Shown here: in pieces, positions 54,423-64,000 of the stretch
Position numbering within the stretch: position 1 is the first letter of the stretch
How the letters are laid out: each line of letters opens with the position of its first letter
Assembly (NCBI RefSeq): GCF_000012325.1
Contig: NC_003910.7
Span: 3,410,001 to 3,474,000, forward strand
From: Colwellia psychrerythraea 34H
GTDB lineage: Bacteria; Pseudomonadota; Gammaproteobacteria; Enterobacterales; Alteromonadaceae
Direction: 5' to 3'
Length of the DNA: 64,000 nucleotides
Translations under genes and position numbers: made by a program
Notes under the pieces: model-generated
What the model saw: the letters and a program-made list of their open reading frames with translations, nothing else
Database searches by the model: none
Told to the model about the DNA's origin: nothing

Positions 54423-56255
54423 ATGTTAGAAATGGCTGTGATATATCTCGCCGCGGCAATAATTGCGGTGCCCATAGCAAAGCGTGTCGGCTTAGGCTCC
54501 GTACTAGGTTATTTGCTAGCTGGTATTTTGATTGGACCATTTTTATTGGGGTTAGTAGGCGATCAAACTGATGTAATGCATTTTGCCGAGTTCGGTGTTG
54601 TGATGATGCTATTTTTAGTTGGCCTTGAATTACAGCCTTCTCGTTTGTGGAAGTTAAGACATTCCATTATTGGCTTAGGCGGCTTGCAAGTTGTGGTGAC
54701 AACCCTATTAATTTCTGCGGCCTGCTACACCATTTTGTCACTGGCATGGCAAACCTCGCTTGCCATAGGCTTAATGTTGGCACTTTCATCAACCGCCATT
54801 GTTTTGCAGACATTAAATGAAAAAGGTTGGATAAAACAAGAAGCGGGTCAAAACGCCTTTTCAGTCTTACTTTTTCAAGATATTGCTGTGATCCCCATTT
54901 TGGCATTAGTCCCTTTATTAGCATTTAGTGACAACATTAGCGACTCAGGCTCTCACGGGAACTTGATTGAACATTTTCCGGTGTACATTCAAACAGCGAT
55001 ATCAGTCGGTGTGATTGCCGCCATTATATTGGCTGGTAAGTATGTTTCAGCACCTTTATTTCGTTATATCGCCGAGACACGCTTACGAGAGTTGTTTACC
55101 GTCTTTGCTTTGTTTCTTGTGATAGTGATTGCGGTAATCATGCAAAAGATAGGTCTATCACCAGCCCTAGGAACATTTTTAGCCGGTGTAGTTTTAGCCG
55201 AAAGTGAATTTAGACATGAATTGGAAGTAGATATTGAACCGTTCAAAGGGCTTTTACTTGGTTTGTTTTTTATTACTGTCGGTGCATCAATAGACTTTCC
55301 ATTATTGTTTGAAGAGCTGGGTTTAGTGACATTGTTAGTGGTGTCATTAATTGCTATCAAAGCGGCTGTTTTATTCTTGCTATCTATTTTATTCAAAATG
55401 GAAAAAAAGCAAAAACTGCTCTTTACACTTGCCTTAGCGCAAGGGGGTGAGTTTGCTTTTGTGCTGCTATCACTCACCTCTTCCTTACAAATACTCACGC
55501 CAGAACAAAGTAAAATTACTACCTTGGTCGTCGCCATTTCTATGCTGATGGCGCCTGTTTTATTGATATTCTATGAAAAAGTACTCGATAAGGAAGCAGA
55601 AAACGCTAGAGAATTTGATAAACCAGAAGATATTGAAGCAACAAAAAGCGTTATCATTGCAGGTTATGGTCGTTTTGGTCAAATAGTCGGTCGCCTTCTT
55701 GGCTCTCAAGGCTATCACTTATCTATTCTAGACCACAGTCCAACGCAAATAGATCTGCTGAAAAAATTTGGTAATAAAGTCTTTTATGGCGATGCCGCTC
55801 GAAAAGACTTATTAGAAGCTTCGGGCGCGCAAGAAGCACAATTATTAGTAATAGCCATTGATGATGCCGATAAAATCATTGAAATAGCTCAGCTTGCTCA
55901 AAAACATTATCCTAATTTACAAATTGTCGCCCGCGCGATTGACCGTCATCATGCCTATGAATTAATACGTATTGGGGTAAAAACCATTAAACGAGAAACG
56001 TTCGAGTCAGCCTTAGGCTTAGGTGTTTCAGCGCTAGAATTACTCGGAAATAGCCAAGAAAGTGCTAAACGTGCAGGTCAATTATTTTCAGAGCATGATA
56101 GAGAGTCAATGCATGTTTTATCTGAAGTATGGGGTGATGATCATAGTTATGGGGTTGCCGTTAAACAACGTATGGAACTGCTTAAACAAGTACTTGTTAG
56201 TGATGAAGAAGAGCAAAGTAAAATACAGACTTGCCAAAAATCACCTGAAGCCTAA
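54423..56255 (+). CDS. Monovalent cation:proton antiporter-2 (KefB/KefC-type)
   Basis: This 610-residue protein has about 12 membrane helices in residues 1-380, with CPA2 motifs GSVLGYLLAGILIGP, MLFLVGLELQPSRLW, LALSSTAIVLQTLNEKG and LLFQDIAVIP. A cytoplasmic TrkA-N (RCK) domain has VIIAGYGRFGQIVGRLL (about 415-432). It probably exchanges K+ for H+ under control of nucleotide or glutathione adducts. The TrkA-C domain is short or absent. A decayed copy of its 5' end lies at 32121-32295. Confidence 0.9.
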   Translation: MLEMAVIYLAAAIIAVPIAKRVGLGSVLGYLLAGILIGPFLLGLVGDQTDVMHFAEFGVVMMLFLVGLELQPSRLWKLRHSIIGLGGLQVVVTTLLISAACYTILSLAWQTSLAIGLMLALSSTAIVLQTLNEKGWIKQEAGQNAFSVLLFQDIAVIPILALVPLLAFSDNISDSGSHGNLIEHFPVYIQTAISVGVIAAIILAGKYVSAPLFRYIAETRLRELFTVFALFLVIVIAVIMQKIGLSPALGTFLAGVVLAESEFRHELEVDIEPFKGLLLGLFFITVGASIDFPLLFEELGLVTLLVVSLIAIKAAVLFLLSILFKMEKKQKLLFTLALAQGGEFAFVLLSLTSSLQILTPEQSKITTLVVAISMLMAPVLLIFYEKVLDKEAENAREFDKPEDIEATKSVIIAGYGRFGQIVGRLLGSQGYHLSILDHSPTQIDLLKKFGNKVFYGDAARKDLLEASGAQEAQLLVIAIDDADKIIEIAQLAQKHYPNLQIVARAIDRHHAYELIRIGVKTIKRETFESALGLGVSALELLGNSQESAKRAGQLFSEHDRESMHVLSEVWGDDHSYGVAVKQRMELLKQVLVSDEEEQSKIQTCQKSPEA

Positions 56256-56353
56256 TAGACTATAGCGCCAACATTATTACACACAAAAAAGCTGATAATT
56301 ATATTGACGGCATGTTCGCTTTAAGAAATATGTATTTATCATAAGTAGAGTGT

Positions 56354-56986
56354 TTATGGTGGAGTTTCATTAACGGCTTTACAAATTAGATAATATTCAA
56401 TCTCACGAGTTAACACTAAAGTTTTATCTGCCGCTTGGCCACTTTGACGAATTCGTAAGTTATAGCCGAAATGGTTAATACCAAAAGCATATTCGGCTAA
56501 ATGTTTAAGATCTTCCTCAGGCCAAGTTGAGCCATAGCTACGCATAATATAGATTAGGCCATCATAAAGCTCATCTAAAATAGGCTTTACAGCCTCTTTT
56601 ACTAAAGGACTTTCAGCAATAGCTTTTGTTAACTCTACATCTTCAACTCTTCCCCAGCCTACATCAACTAGAGCTTGACCTAGTAATGCCCAGAAATCAG
56701 CTAAGGGTAACGCAAGGTTTTCTTTGGTTGATACTAATTTAAAAATGCCTACAGAGTCTTTTAATCGCTCTCCATAAAGGGTGAACAAAATTTGCTCTTT
56801 ATTGCCAAAATACTGATAAATAGAACCAGGACTAACGCCAGTAATTTTTGATATATTACGTGTCGTAATAGCATCAGCGCCTTGCTCCTTTAACAGTTGC
56901 AAAGTGCCCTCTAGCACTCTTTTTACTGTGGTTTGAGCACGTTTTTGACTTGGCGCTTTACGTTGTGACGTTAGAGTCTCTGTCAT
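56354..56986 (-). CDS. TetR-family transcriptional regulator
   Basis: The start at ATG 56986 (MTETLTSQRKAPSQKRAQTT) is preferred to a GTG 12 bases upstream. The product of about 210 residues has an N-terminal TetR HTH (AITTRNISKITGVSPGSIYQYFGNKEQILFTLY) and a helical ligand domain. It is the last gene of the minus-strand cluster, 48 bases or more after the TauE-like gene, so it probably controls the cluster in response to its substrate. Confidence 0.9.
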   Translation of the reverse strand: MTETLTSQRKAPSQKRAQTTVKRVLEGTLQLLKEQGADAITTRNISKITGVSPGSIYQYFGNKEQILFTLYGERLKDSVGIFKLVSTKENLALPLADFWALLGQALVDVGWGRVEDVELTKAIAESPLVKEAVKPILDELYDGLIYIMRSYGSTWPEEDLKHLAEYAFGINHFGYNLRIRQSGQAADKTLVLTREIEYYLICKAVNETPP

Positions 56987-57046
56987 TTTTATAACCACCC
57001 ACTAGCTTGGAGTTTTTTGCTGAAATTTAAAAAGTAAATAGTGTCA

Positions 57047-57814
57047 TTAACGTAACAACACTACAACAAGAGAAATTATATTACCTGTAATTATCGTCAA
57101 TAAAGCCCACCTTTTATATTGTAACGGGTTAGTTGCTGCGACCTGTTTACAACCTAACATAGCACCAAGCCACATTAGAGGAAAACAAGCTAATGAAACA
57201 GCAAACGGCATCAAACTAAATCCGTCTAATATTAATAACGCAGCCAATACATAAAAATCAATCAACGCAAAATAATAAATCAATGTAGCCCTCATTTCTT
57301 TATGGTTGTGTGGTCCTGACAGCAAATACAAAACCACAGGCGGACCGCTGATACCAGCCATACCACAACAAAAACCAGAAACACCACCTACAGTAACTTC
57401 TTTTACTTTAGTTGTTGCCCGTCTACGCTGATAACCACACAATAAAGCAATTGCTGCGGTAACAACCAACAAAGAAATGACTTGTCCTGCCGATTGCGCT
57501 GACATTACTTGCAGTGCAAGTACTCCAAAAGGGGCAAGAAAAACAGCGCCTAATAGCAAACGTTTAACAAGCCGCCAATTAACATCCTGTTTAGCTGTTT
57601 TAATTAAAGGCACAGAAATACTGGCTTCTAATATCACAATAATTGCCACCGCAATTGTGGGTTCGATCAACAACACCATAGGACCAGCCATAAGCATACC
57701 CGAGCCAAACCCCGCAAGTCCTCGTAGAAAACCAGCAATAAGTGATGTAAAAAATAGCAATACTAGAGTACTTATAGGGAGTGCTGCTATATCATTGATA
57801 ACTAATTCAAACAC
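57047..57814 (-). CDS. TSUP family permease (TauE/SafE)
   Basis: This 255-residue protein has about eight membrane helices and the TauE/SafE repeats GFLRGLAGFGSGMLMAGPMVLL and GVSGFCCGMAGISGPPVVLYLL. Family members export or import sulfite, sulfoacetate and other organic anions. It is nine bases downstream of the CocE-like gene, so they are co-transcribed. It may move the substrate or product of the pathway. Confidence 0.9.
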   Translation of the reverse strand: MFELVINDIAALPISTLVLLFFTSLIAGFLRGLAGFGSGMLMAGPMVLLIEPTIAVAIIVILEASISVPLIKTAKQDVNWRLVKRLLLGAVFLAPFGVLALQVMSAQSAGQVISLLVVTAAIALLCGYQRRRATTKVKEVTVGGVSGFCCGMAGISGPPVVLYLLSGPHNHKEMRATLIYYFALIDFYVLAALLILDGFSLMPFAVSLACFPLMWLGAMLGCKQVAATNPLQYKRWALLTIITGNIISLVVVLLR

Positions 57815-57823
57815 AATATAGAC

Positions 57824-59734
57824 TTAATCAAGTTGAGTTGTTTTGCTAACCACAGGAAAATCAACATAGGATGGTTTATCTCCGCCACGATAGACCTTAA
57901 TGGTTGGTTGACCTTGACTTGGTATTCGAACAAAGTTGTCTTTGTCTGCCCCAGCTATGGCAATACGAATACGGTGCCCTTTAGCAATTTTTACTGAGGT
58001 GGGGATCATTTCAAACTTTATTTCGCTAACTTTATTAGGCACAAGTGGCTGCGCATCTTCTTTTTTGAAACTATGGTAAGGAAGGTGTGCTAAAGCAGCA
58101 ACGGGGTTAGTTATTACTTTTCTATGAATTGCTCTTAAGCCGCCTTCATTAACGTAAATACTATTCCCTTGCTCGTCAATATCTTCTAAATACGCAATAA
58201 AGGCACCATCGCTATGTGTAGACGATACAGTTAATGAAATAACTGGCCAGCCAGTAATTTGCATATCTTCAGTAAGCGGTTCACTCGTATACGTTAATAG
58301 TTTTTTATCTTCTTCTTGGCGTGCATTAAGGTTCAACATTGGGTAACCGATACCTGACCACCAACGAGAATTTCTACCAGTTGTCGATGAAAAGTCAACT
58401 TGATAACGGTCACTTTCTTGAACGTAATTCGGACGTTTACTCGTTAAGGCTTGTTGCTTATCAAAATAAAAACGACTGTTTTTAGTATTTTCAATTGGCC
58501 AAGCATCCGAGGTTTTAAATGCTTCTTCACCTAAGTTCCAATACGTTACTTTTGGCCACGAAGGGTAATCATTTTTTAAGCCTTTTAAGTAATAATCAAA
58601 AAAGGTAATTGCTTTACCCCAAGTCACGTCACCTGAAGGTATTGGAGGAATAACTTTGTCACTCACGGTATAAGGACTCGCATGAGAGCGTGCACCATGT
58701 TGTCCACCCGTTAAGAATATTTTTTGTTCATTAGAAAAGTGTTGCATACGGACAAAATGCGCATCCACTGCGCCAGTGTCGTACCAGCTTGCCAGAGACA
58801 ACATTGCCACTCCTGACGCTTCGATTTCTTTTTTAGAATCACGCTGAGAAAAAGTTTGAACACTTAATTTATCTTTACCTATTTTATCATCGCTATAAAC
58901 GAGCGGTGTTAATAAGTCACATACTGATTCATTACGTTGATGCTCCTTAATCGCTTGTTTTAATAAGATCGAATTTTCATCACCATCAACAGGCATAATA
59001 CCCTTTCCTGCTTTTTTGTAATCGTTACTCCATAAAGCAGTTAACAAATCACTCCATTGACACACTACGCCTGGTTGCACGAAACCAAAAGGCTGCATAG
59101 CGCTTTTATATTCGTCATAAATAGCCGACCAACCAAGCACTATGGCTTTTAATGCGGGGTGCTGAACTGTTGCGGCCATGCCAGCTGTCATACCCGTATA
59201 AGAAATGCCATAAGCACCTACGTTACCGTTAGACCACGGTTGTTCAGTAATCCAATCAAGAATGTCGGAAGTATCTTGAATCTCTTCTAAAGGTAAAGGA
59301 GAGTTTCTATGACCAAAAGAAGCACCCGTTCCCCTAACATCCGTTTTAATGACCACGTAACCATTATTCAGTGCTAAAAATTCTATTGGACTACTTTCTT
59401 TATGATCTAATTTAGGACTAGCTTTCCAATCACTCGCTTTTGCGATATCAGGATTTTTTACTAATGGCACTCTAGAAGAGCGTTGATATATAGTTTGATA
59501 GAGTAATACGGGTAGTTTATCGCCTTTTTTATATGACGTTGGCAAATGAACATCAACCGCAATACGTACACCATCACGCATAGTTAAATAAAGTGAAGTG
59601 CTAGAGGCGGTTAATTGTTCTTTAGCTAGTTTTTCATCAATGCTTTGTGCCATTAATAATTGCGTATTTAGCGCGAATAAAATCAACATAAAACACTTAA
59701 TTGATGATTTGAATATTTTAATAGAGGTATACAT
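57824..59734 (-). CDS. CocE/NonD family hydrolase (X-Pro dipeptidyl-peptidase S15-like), exported
   Basis: This 636-residue protein has a signal peptide (cleavage near LLMAQ) and an alpha/beta hydrolase domain: YLTMRDGVRIAVDVHLP at the start, VIKTDVRGTGASFGH, nucleophile Ser in GAYGISYTGMTAGM, an Asp in SLASWYDTGAVDAHF and His in GGQHGARSH. The C-terminal jelly-roll domain (from about 440) is of the PepX_C type. Members hydrolyse esters, amides or acylated amino compounds. It lies downstream of a TonB receptor gene on the same strand. Confidence 0.9.
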   Translation of the reverse strand: MYTSIKIFKSSIKCFMLILFALNTQLLMAQSIDEKLAKEQLTASSTSLYLTMRDGVRIAVDVHLPTSYKKGDKLPVLLYQTIYQRSSRVPLVKNPDIAKASDWKASPKLDHKESSPIEFLALNNGYVVIKTDVRGTGASFGHRNSPLPLEEIQDTSDILDWITEQPWSNGNVGAYGISYTGMTAGMAATVQHPALKAIVLGWSAIYDEYKSAMQPFGFVQPGVVCQWSDLLTALWSNDYKKAGKGIMPVDGDENSILLKQAIKEHQRNESVCDLLTPLVYSDDKIGKDKLSVQTFSQRDSKKEIEASGVAMLSLASWYDTGAVDAHFVRMQHFSNEQKIFLTGGQHGARSHASPYTVSDKVIPPIPSGDVTWGKAITFFDYYLKGLKNDYPSWPKVTYWNLGEEAFKTSDAWPIENTKNSRFYFDKQQALTSKRPNYVQESDRYQVDFSSTTGRNSRWWSGIGYPMLNLNARQEEDKKLLTYTSEPLTEDMQITGWPVISLTVSSTHSDGAFIAYLEDIDEQGNSIYVNEGGLRAIHRKVITNPVAALAHLPYHSFKKEDAQPLVPNKVSEIKFEMIPTSVKIAKGHRIRIAIAGADKDNFVRIPSQGQPTIKVYRGGDKPSYVDFPVVSKTTQLD

Positions 59735-59861
59735 TTATTACCCTTAACGGTTGATAAATATCATTGAATAACTCGCATGATAAGTTTTTAAAAAGTGAGA
59801 TTACTTATCAGAGCCATACAGGGATAACGAATGTATGACTCTGTTCTACAAAATAAAAGTA

Positions 59862-62237
59862 TTACCAATTATAAGTAAATTTTATGCCTGCAGTTCGCCC
59901 TAGGGCATAACGTTCTCGCACACCAAACAAACCATCACTACGTGCTTCTAATCGATATTCTTCATCTAAAGCATTATCGATATAAGCCAGAATTTTCCAT
60001 TGTTCATCTACATCACTAATACTGTAGCGAACATTAGCTAATGAAATTGCCGGCTCTTTAAAGATAGGATCTTCTATTTTTGCATTTGTGATAAGTGATA
60101 AATCTTGTTCAGATCGGTAACTATATTCAAGCTGTAGCATGCCAATATAGTTATTTCCTAGTTCGTGCTCATGTCTTGCTAAAAAGTTACTGCTAAATTT
60201 TGAGTAGTTAGGCAAGTTTAAGCCTTCTAGCGGTGCACTACCTAACAAGGGTAATACCGAATTGACAATATAATCACTCTTTGCTATTTCGGCATCCGTA
60301 TAACCTAATCCTATTTGAAATGTTAAATCTTCTGTGGCAGCCCAGATAACTTCTAATTCTGCGCCGTGTGTATCAACATCACCAATATTAGTGAGTCGAG
60401 CAATTTTTATAACTTCATTTGGGTTAGCTGCGTTAAGTTGTACATCTTGCCTGTCGTAAATAAAGGCCGAACCATTTATTCTTAAGGTGTTATCAAGAAG
60501 GTCTGACTTAAAGCCTACTTCATAAGCCAAAATAGTTTCTTCATTAAACGGAGCTAATTGATCTGGGTCTGTGGCAAAACCACCAAAGAAACCACCGGTT
60601 TTAAATCCTCTTGATATATTGGTAAACAGCATAGCTTGCTCATCAACACGCCAAATCAGGCCAATTTTCCCAGAAAATGCGGAAAAGTCTATTTCGTCAT
60701 CAATGGCAATTAAAGGCGTTTCAAATCCACTAGGGAAACCAACGGTTGAACCACCGTAAAATGACTTGGTTTCGTCGGTATAACGCAGTTCCGTAATGAG
60801 GTTAACTGTAGATGCCAATGCATAATCTGCATGACCATAAATGGAGAAAGCATCGGTTTCTTGGGTATAATCTTGATGTGAATACGTGCCTCCCCCAAAG
60901 AGTAGTGGTAAAATACCTTCACCACCGCGCAAGGTAGAATCCTCTACAATTTCATCATGACTGACGCTAGCACCAATGATCCAATTTAAGCTATCACTCT
61001 CCTGACCCGCCAACCTAAATTCTTGTGAATAGAAACTGATATCTGAACCGTAATCTATATCTTGAAATTCAATAATAGTTGAGTCGGAATCTATATAACG
61101 AAAATAATCAATAGTGTCATAAGCAGTAATACTCGTTAACGTACCAAAATCAAAATCAATATTGGCAATTAAACTTGCACCAACCCATTCGTTTTCAAGG
61201 TAAGAAAGTCTTCCACCCGTTGCTGAGGCATGCTTATCACTGCCATCTAAACCATAGCCGTTTGGTGTTACGCCCGTTAAGGTTGCACAGGTCGCAGGGT
61301 CACTACCCTTACCATCAAGAACTGATTGACATAATCCCGCGGAGCCAGCGCCAAATAAGCCGTTTAACAACCCAAGAGACACATTAGGTGCACCTAAGTC
61401 AGTACCGTCACCTATGTTGTTATAAATCCCTAAAGCACGTTGCAATGGTAATTCACTTTCATCGTTGCCCCCATGTATCTTAAACAATAGATCAACATTA
61501 TTTGTTGGTTGATATAAATATTGCATTCTCAAGCCCCAACGATCAGACTCTCCATGCTTTACGTCATCAGGAATACTGTAATAATCTTTGTCTCCGCTTG
61601 AATCAATACGGCCAGAGATTCTCATGGCTGATTTATCTGAAACAGGCACGTTAACGCCAAATTCAAGTTCTGTAGTAGAAAAACTACCAAATCCTAAATC
61701 GGCATAACCGGAAAAATCCCCTTCGATTTCAGGTTTGGCTGAAATAATTTGAATAGCGCCACCTATGGTATTACGACCATACAGACCACCTTGAGGCCCC
61801 ATAAGTACTTCCAAACGCTCTAAGTCATACATAGAAAACTCAGCAGAAGCTATTGAAGTTTGGTAAACCTCATCAATAAAAAAAGAACTGGTTGGCGAGT
61901 CGTTAACTCTAACACTTTGTAATCCTATACCACGCATAATCACTACGGGTACACCGCCACCGCCAACGTTTCTTACGGCAAAGTTAGGCATAACTTTATC
62001 AATATCCGTTGGGTTATTAATACCTTGTTCACGCAAGCTATCGCCATTAAAAGCAGCTAGCGAAATACCAACATCTTGTATACTTTGAATACGTTTTTGC
62101 GAAGTGACTGATATTACTTCTATACCAGAAGAGTCCTCTGCCTCTAGCTTCTCTTGTGCATTTGCTGTAGAGAAAAGCGCTATAGATATAGCAACTGCTA
62201 TTGTACTTTTCTGCAAATTATTGTGTGTTATCCCCAT
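59862..62237 (-). CDS. TonB-dependent outer-membrane receptor
   Basis: This 791-residue protein has a signal peptide (cleavage near STANA), a TonB box (IEVISVTSQKR) and a plug domain (about 45-165, DVGISLAAFNGDSLREQGI ... GRNTIGGAIQIISAKP). A 22-strand barrel follows, ending in GIKFTYNW with C-terminal Trp. The plug pattern is of the type often tied to organic substrates rather than siderophores. It is co-oriented with the CoA ligase upstream (62-base gap) and the hydrolase downstream (127-base gap). Confidence 0.93.
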   Translation of the reverse strand: MGITHNNLQKSTIAVAISIALFSTANAQEKLEAEDSSGIEVISVTSQKRIQSIQDVGISLAAFNGDSLREQGINNPTDIDKVMPNFAVRNVGGGGVPVVIMRGIGLQSVRVNDSPTSSFFIDEVYQTSIASAEFSMYDLERLEVLMGPQGGLYGRNTIGGAIQIISAKPEIEGDFSGYADLGFGSFSTTELEFGVNVPVSDKSAMRISGRIDSSGDKDYYSIPDDVKHGESDRWGLRMQYLYQPTNNVDLLFKIHGGNDESELPLQRALGIYNNIGDGTDLGAPNVSLGLLNGLFGAGSAGLCQSVLDGKGSDPATCATLTGVTPNGYGLDGSDKHASATGGRLSYLENEWVGASLIANIDFDFGTLTSITAYDTIDYFRYIDSDSTIIEFQDIDYGSDISFYSQEFRLAGQESDSLNWIIGASVSHDEIVEDSTLRGGEGILPLLFGGGTYSHQDYTQETDAFSIYGHADYALASTVNLITELRYTDETKSFYGGSTVGFPSGFETPLIAIDDEIDFSAFSGKIGLIWRVDEQAMLFTNISRGFKTGGFFGGFATDPDQLAPFNEETILAYEVGFKSDLLDNTLRINGSAFIYDRQDVQLNAANPNEVIKIARLTNIGDVDTHGAELEVIWAATEDLTFQIGLGYTDAEIAKSDYIVNSVLPLLGSAPLEGLNLPNYSKFSSNFLARHEHELGNNYIGMLQLEYSYRSEQDLSLITNAKIEDPIFKEPAISLANVRYSISDVDEQWKILAYIDNALDEEYRLEARSDGLFGVRERYALGRTAGIKFTYNW

Positions 62238-62299
62238 AATCTAAATACCTTCTAAGTTGTTATCATTGTTATAATAGAATTGTTATGTCTTTCTTATTC

Positions 62300-63943
62300 T
62301 TATGTACGTTTCGTTTGCTTATTCCTATCCCAACTATTTTCGGTTAAGTCTTTACATGTTGAAATTAATTTATGTTTTGCTACTTTTTTTGTTGGCGTGT
62401 AAGGAAAGTCTCTAACAAATTCGAGATACCTTGGAATTTTAAAAGCGGCTAATTTTGTTTGGCAGTAATCAATTACCTGTTCTGCTGTTAAGTTATTTTC
62501 ACCCACTCTAACTAGCACATAAGCTTTGACTTCTTCACCTCGATAATCATCAGGAACAGCAACTACTGCTGCCTGCTCAATTTGGGGATGTTGAGATAAA
62601 ACATATTCAACTTCCATTGCAGAGATATTTTCACTTGAGCGTCGGATCATGTCTTTAAAGCGACCAATTATTTTAAAGTAGCCTTTTTCGGTTTGTATAA
62701 ACTTGTCACCGGTTCGAAACCAGTTATCAACAAAAGACTCTGCGTTGGCTTCTGGCTTATTGTAATACCCCTTAAAAATGCCATCACCTTTAATCCAAAG
62801 TTCACCTGGTTCATTTCTAGCAGCTTCTTCACCGTTTTCTAACATGACTTTACACTGACGAAATGGTGTCATTAAGCCACAAGTACCAAGTACATCAACA
62901 TCAGTTATTTCATCGGGTACAATTAAACCGGGACCAATTTCAGTCATGCCATAAGCGTTACTAACATTGATGCCAAAGCGTTGTTGTAACTGCACAATAT
63001 TTTCTGCACTGGCTCCACCAATAAATAGCTTTTTCAGGGGTAAATTCACATCATCAGGTGATGCTTTTTGGCTGAGTAATGGTCGAGGGATCCATGCCAT
63101 ATCAATGTCATAACGTTTAATACGGTCAATAAATTTTGATGCGGATAATCGCCCTGCAACATTCAAACGTGCACCACAATGTAAAGCCATGACTAATTGC
63201 CATTGCGGATCCATATAATAAAAGGAGTGGTCTGTTAGAATACTGTTAATTGAATAGGGCAACATTGAATCAACAACACAGCCAAGTAAAATCCAATACT
63301 TTTGCGTTTGCATACAGCCTTTAGGAAAACCTGTAGTACCTGATGTATATTGAATATTAAGTAAATCATCATTATGCAAAGGCCAGTCTGGCATAAAGTC
63401 AGCCTGACCTGATTCTGAAACATCGTGCCAATGATGAAAAGTGCTGCCTTGGTAATTAGCAACAATAATCTGATTAGCGCTAATGGTTGCAGGTTTTGCT
63501 TTCATGTCATCGAATACAGGTAAAAATTGATTCTCCGTAATAATAAATTCACTATCACTGTCATTAATCAAATAATCGAGTTCTTTACCTGTATACGTAG
63601 TGTTTACTGGCACCATCACTGCGCCTAACACAGCAAGCGCTAGCCAAGTAACCGGAAACTCAATACGGTTACTCATCATAACGGCAACATGAGAACCCTT
63701 TTTCACACCAATAAGTGTTAAACCATGGGCTAGACGATAAACACTGCCATGTAATTCACTAAAAGTTAACTGTATACCAACGCCCTTTTCCGAGACTTGC
63801 TCAAAAAAGTTAATGGCTGTTTTATCACCATGAGAATTATTAGCTGCAGCCAATAATTCTCGAAAGTTTTCAGGAAAAGCTACGTTAGTTTCTACATGTT
63901 TTTTCCTGACAAAATACGCTTCTAGTTCAGATTCAAATGACAT
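62300..63943 (-). CDS. AMP-dependent acyl-CoA synthetase/ligase
   Basis: This 547-residue ANL-superfamily enzyme has the P-loop YTSGTTGFPKGCMQT, the A5 motif NAYGMTEIGPG, the hinge GRFKDMIRRSSENISAMEVE and the catalytic Lys context TPTKKVAKHKL. It activates a carboxylic acid to its CoA thioester with ATP. The sequence resembles the CaiC-like (crotonobetaine/carnitine-CoA ligase) group. It is the first gene of the minus-strand cluster seen in the window; its promoter may lie beyond 63944. Confidence 0.9.
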   Translation of the reverse strand: MSFESELEAYFVRKKHVETNVAFPENFRELLAAANNSHGDKTAINFFEQVSEKGVGIQLTFSELHGSVYRLAHGLTLIGVKKGSHVAVMMSNRIEFPVTWLALAVLGAVMVPVNTTYTGKELDYLINDSDSEFIITENQFLPVFDDMKAKPATISANQIIVANYQGSTFHHWHDVSESGQADFMPDWPLHNDDLLNIQYTSGTTGFPKGCMQTQKYWILLGCVVDSMLPYSINSILTDHSFYYMDPQWQLVMALHCGARLNVAGRLSASKFIDRIKRYDIDMAWIPRPLLSQKASPDDVNLPLKKLFIGGASAENIVQLQQRFGINVSNAYGMTEIGPGLIVPDEITDVDVLGTCGLMTPFRQCKVMLENGEEAARNEPGELWIKGDGIFKGYYNKPEANAESFVDNWFRTGDKFIQTEKGYFKIIGRFKDMIRRSSENISAMEVEYVLSQHPQIEQAAVVAVPDDYRGEEVKAYVLVRVGENNLTAEQVIDYCQTKLAAFKIPRYLEFVRDFPYTPTKKVAKHKLISTCKDLTENSWDRNKQTKRT

Positions 63944-64000
63944 TAGCTGGTACCCTTTTCATTGGAGACTTGATTTTTTAAATCTCCGATTGCGGTATTT

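Overview
The window looks like chromosome of a marine gammaproteobacterium of the order Alteromonadales, most likely Colwelliaceae (Colwellia or Thalassotalea type). This is inferred from the low GC content, the protein families present (DUF808, DUF2999/HopJ pair, VF530, a selenate-type ABC system) and the style of the intergenic repeats. No sequence search was run.

Layout. 0-2.3 kb: the 5' part of rlmL on the minus strand, then a promoter and a tandem array of six identical initiator tRNA-Met genes plus two 99-nt variants in which all three loops are enlarged. 2.6-14.5 kb: mostly core or housekeeping genes: XRE-cupin regulator, DUF808, quinone oxidoreductase, HopJ/DUF2999, YgjP-like metallopeptidase, tandem universal stress protein, a MoxR AAA+/VWA pair and a chemoreceptor with a periplasmic haem motif. 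Small repeat elements lie between them. 14.7-25.7 kb: dihaem peroxidase lipoprotein, a BaeSR-like two-component system, a methyltransferase, an outer-membrane barrel, a three-gene selenate/phosphonate-type ABC transporter and YghU. 25.9-31.9 kb: a nitrate uptake locus on the minus strand (nasT, nrtA, nrtB, nrtD, porin). The nrtA leader carries two ANTAR-type hexaloop hairpins overlapping an intrinsic terminator, so NasT antitermination can be read from the DNA.

32-54 kb is an accessory region: an enoyl-CoA hydratase/LysR pair, a complete IS110-family element whose ends can be inferred from the interrupted repeat it sits in, gene relics (KefB-like 5' end, AI-2E transporter C-terminus, a DUF6435-like gene with an in-frame stop, an ISAs1 transposase C-terminus), and a family of degenerate intergenic repeats. 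Between these lie a catalase-like peroxidase/DoxX/Ohr/OhrR oxidative-stress group, a two-gene operon of uncharacterised proteins (1123 and 338 aa), a GC-rich secreted subtilase and a membrane TPR protein. The 1123/338-aa pair is the best candidate for an undescribed system.

54.4-64 kb: a KefB/C-type antiporter, then a minus-strand cluster read in the order acyl-CoA ligase, TonB-dependent receptor, CocE/NonD hydrolase, TauE/SafE permease, TetR regulator. It reads as an uptake-hydrolysis-CoA activation pathway for an unidentified ester or acid.
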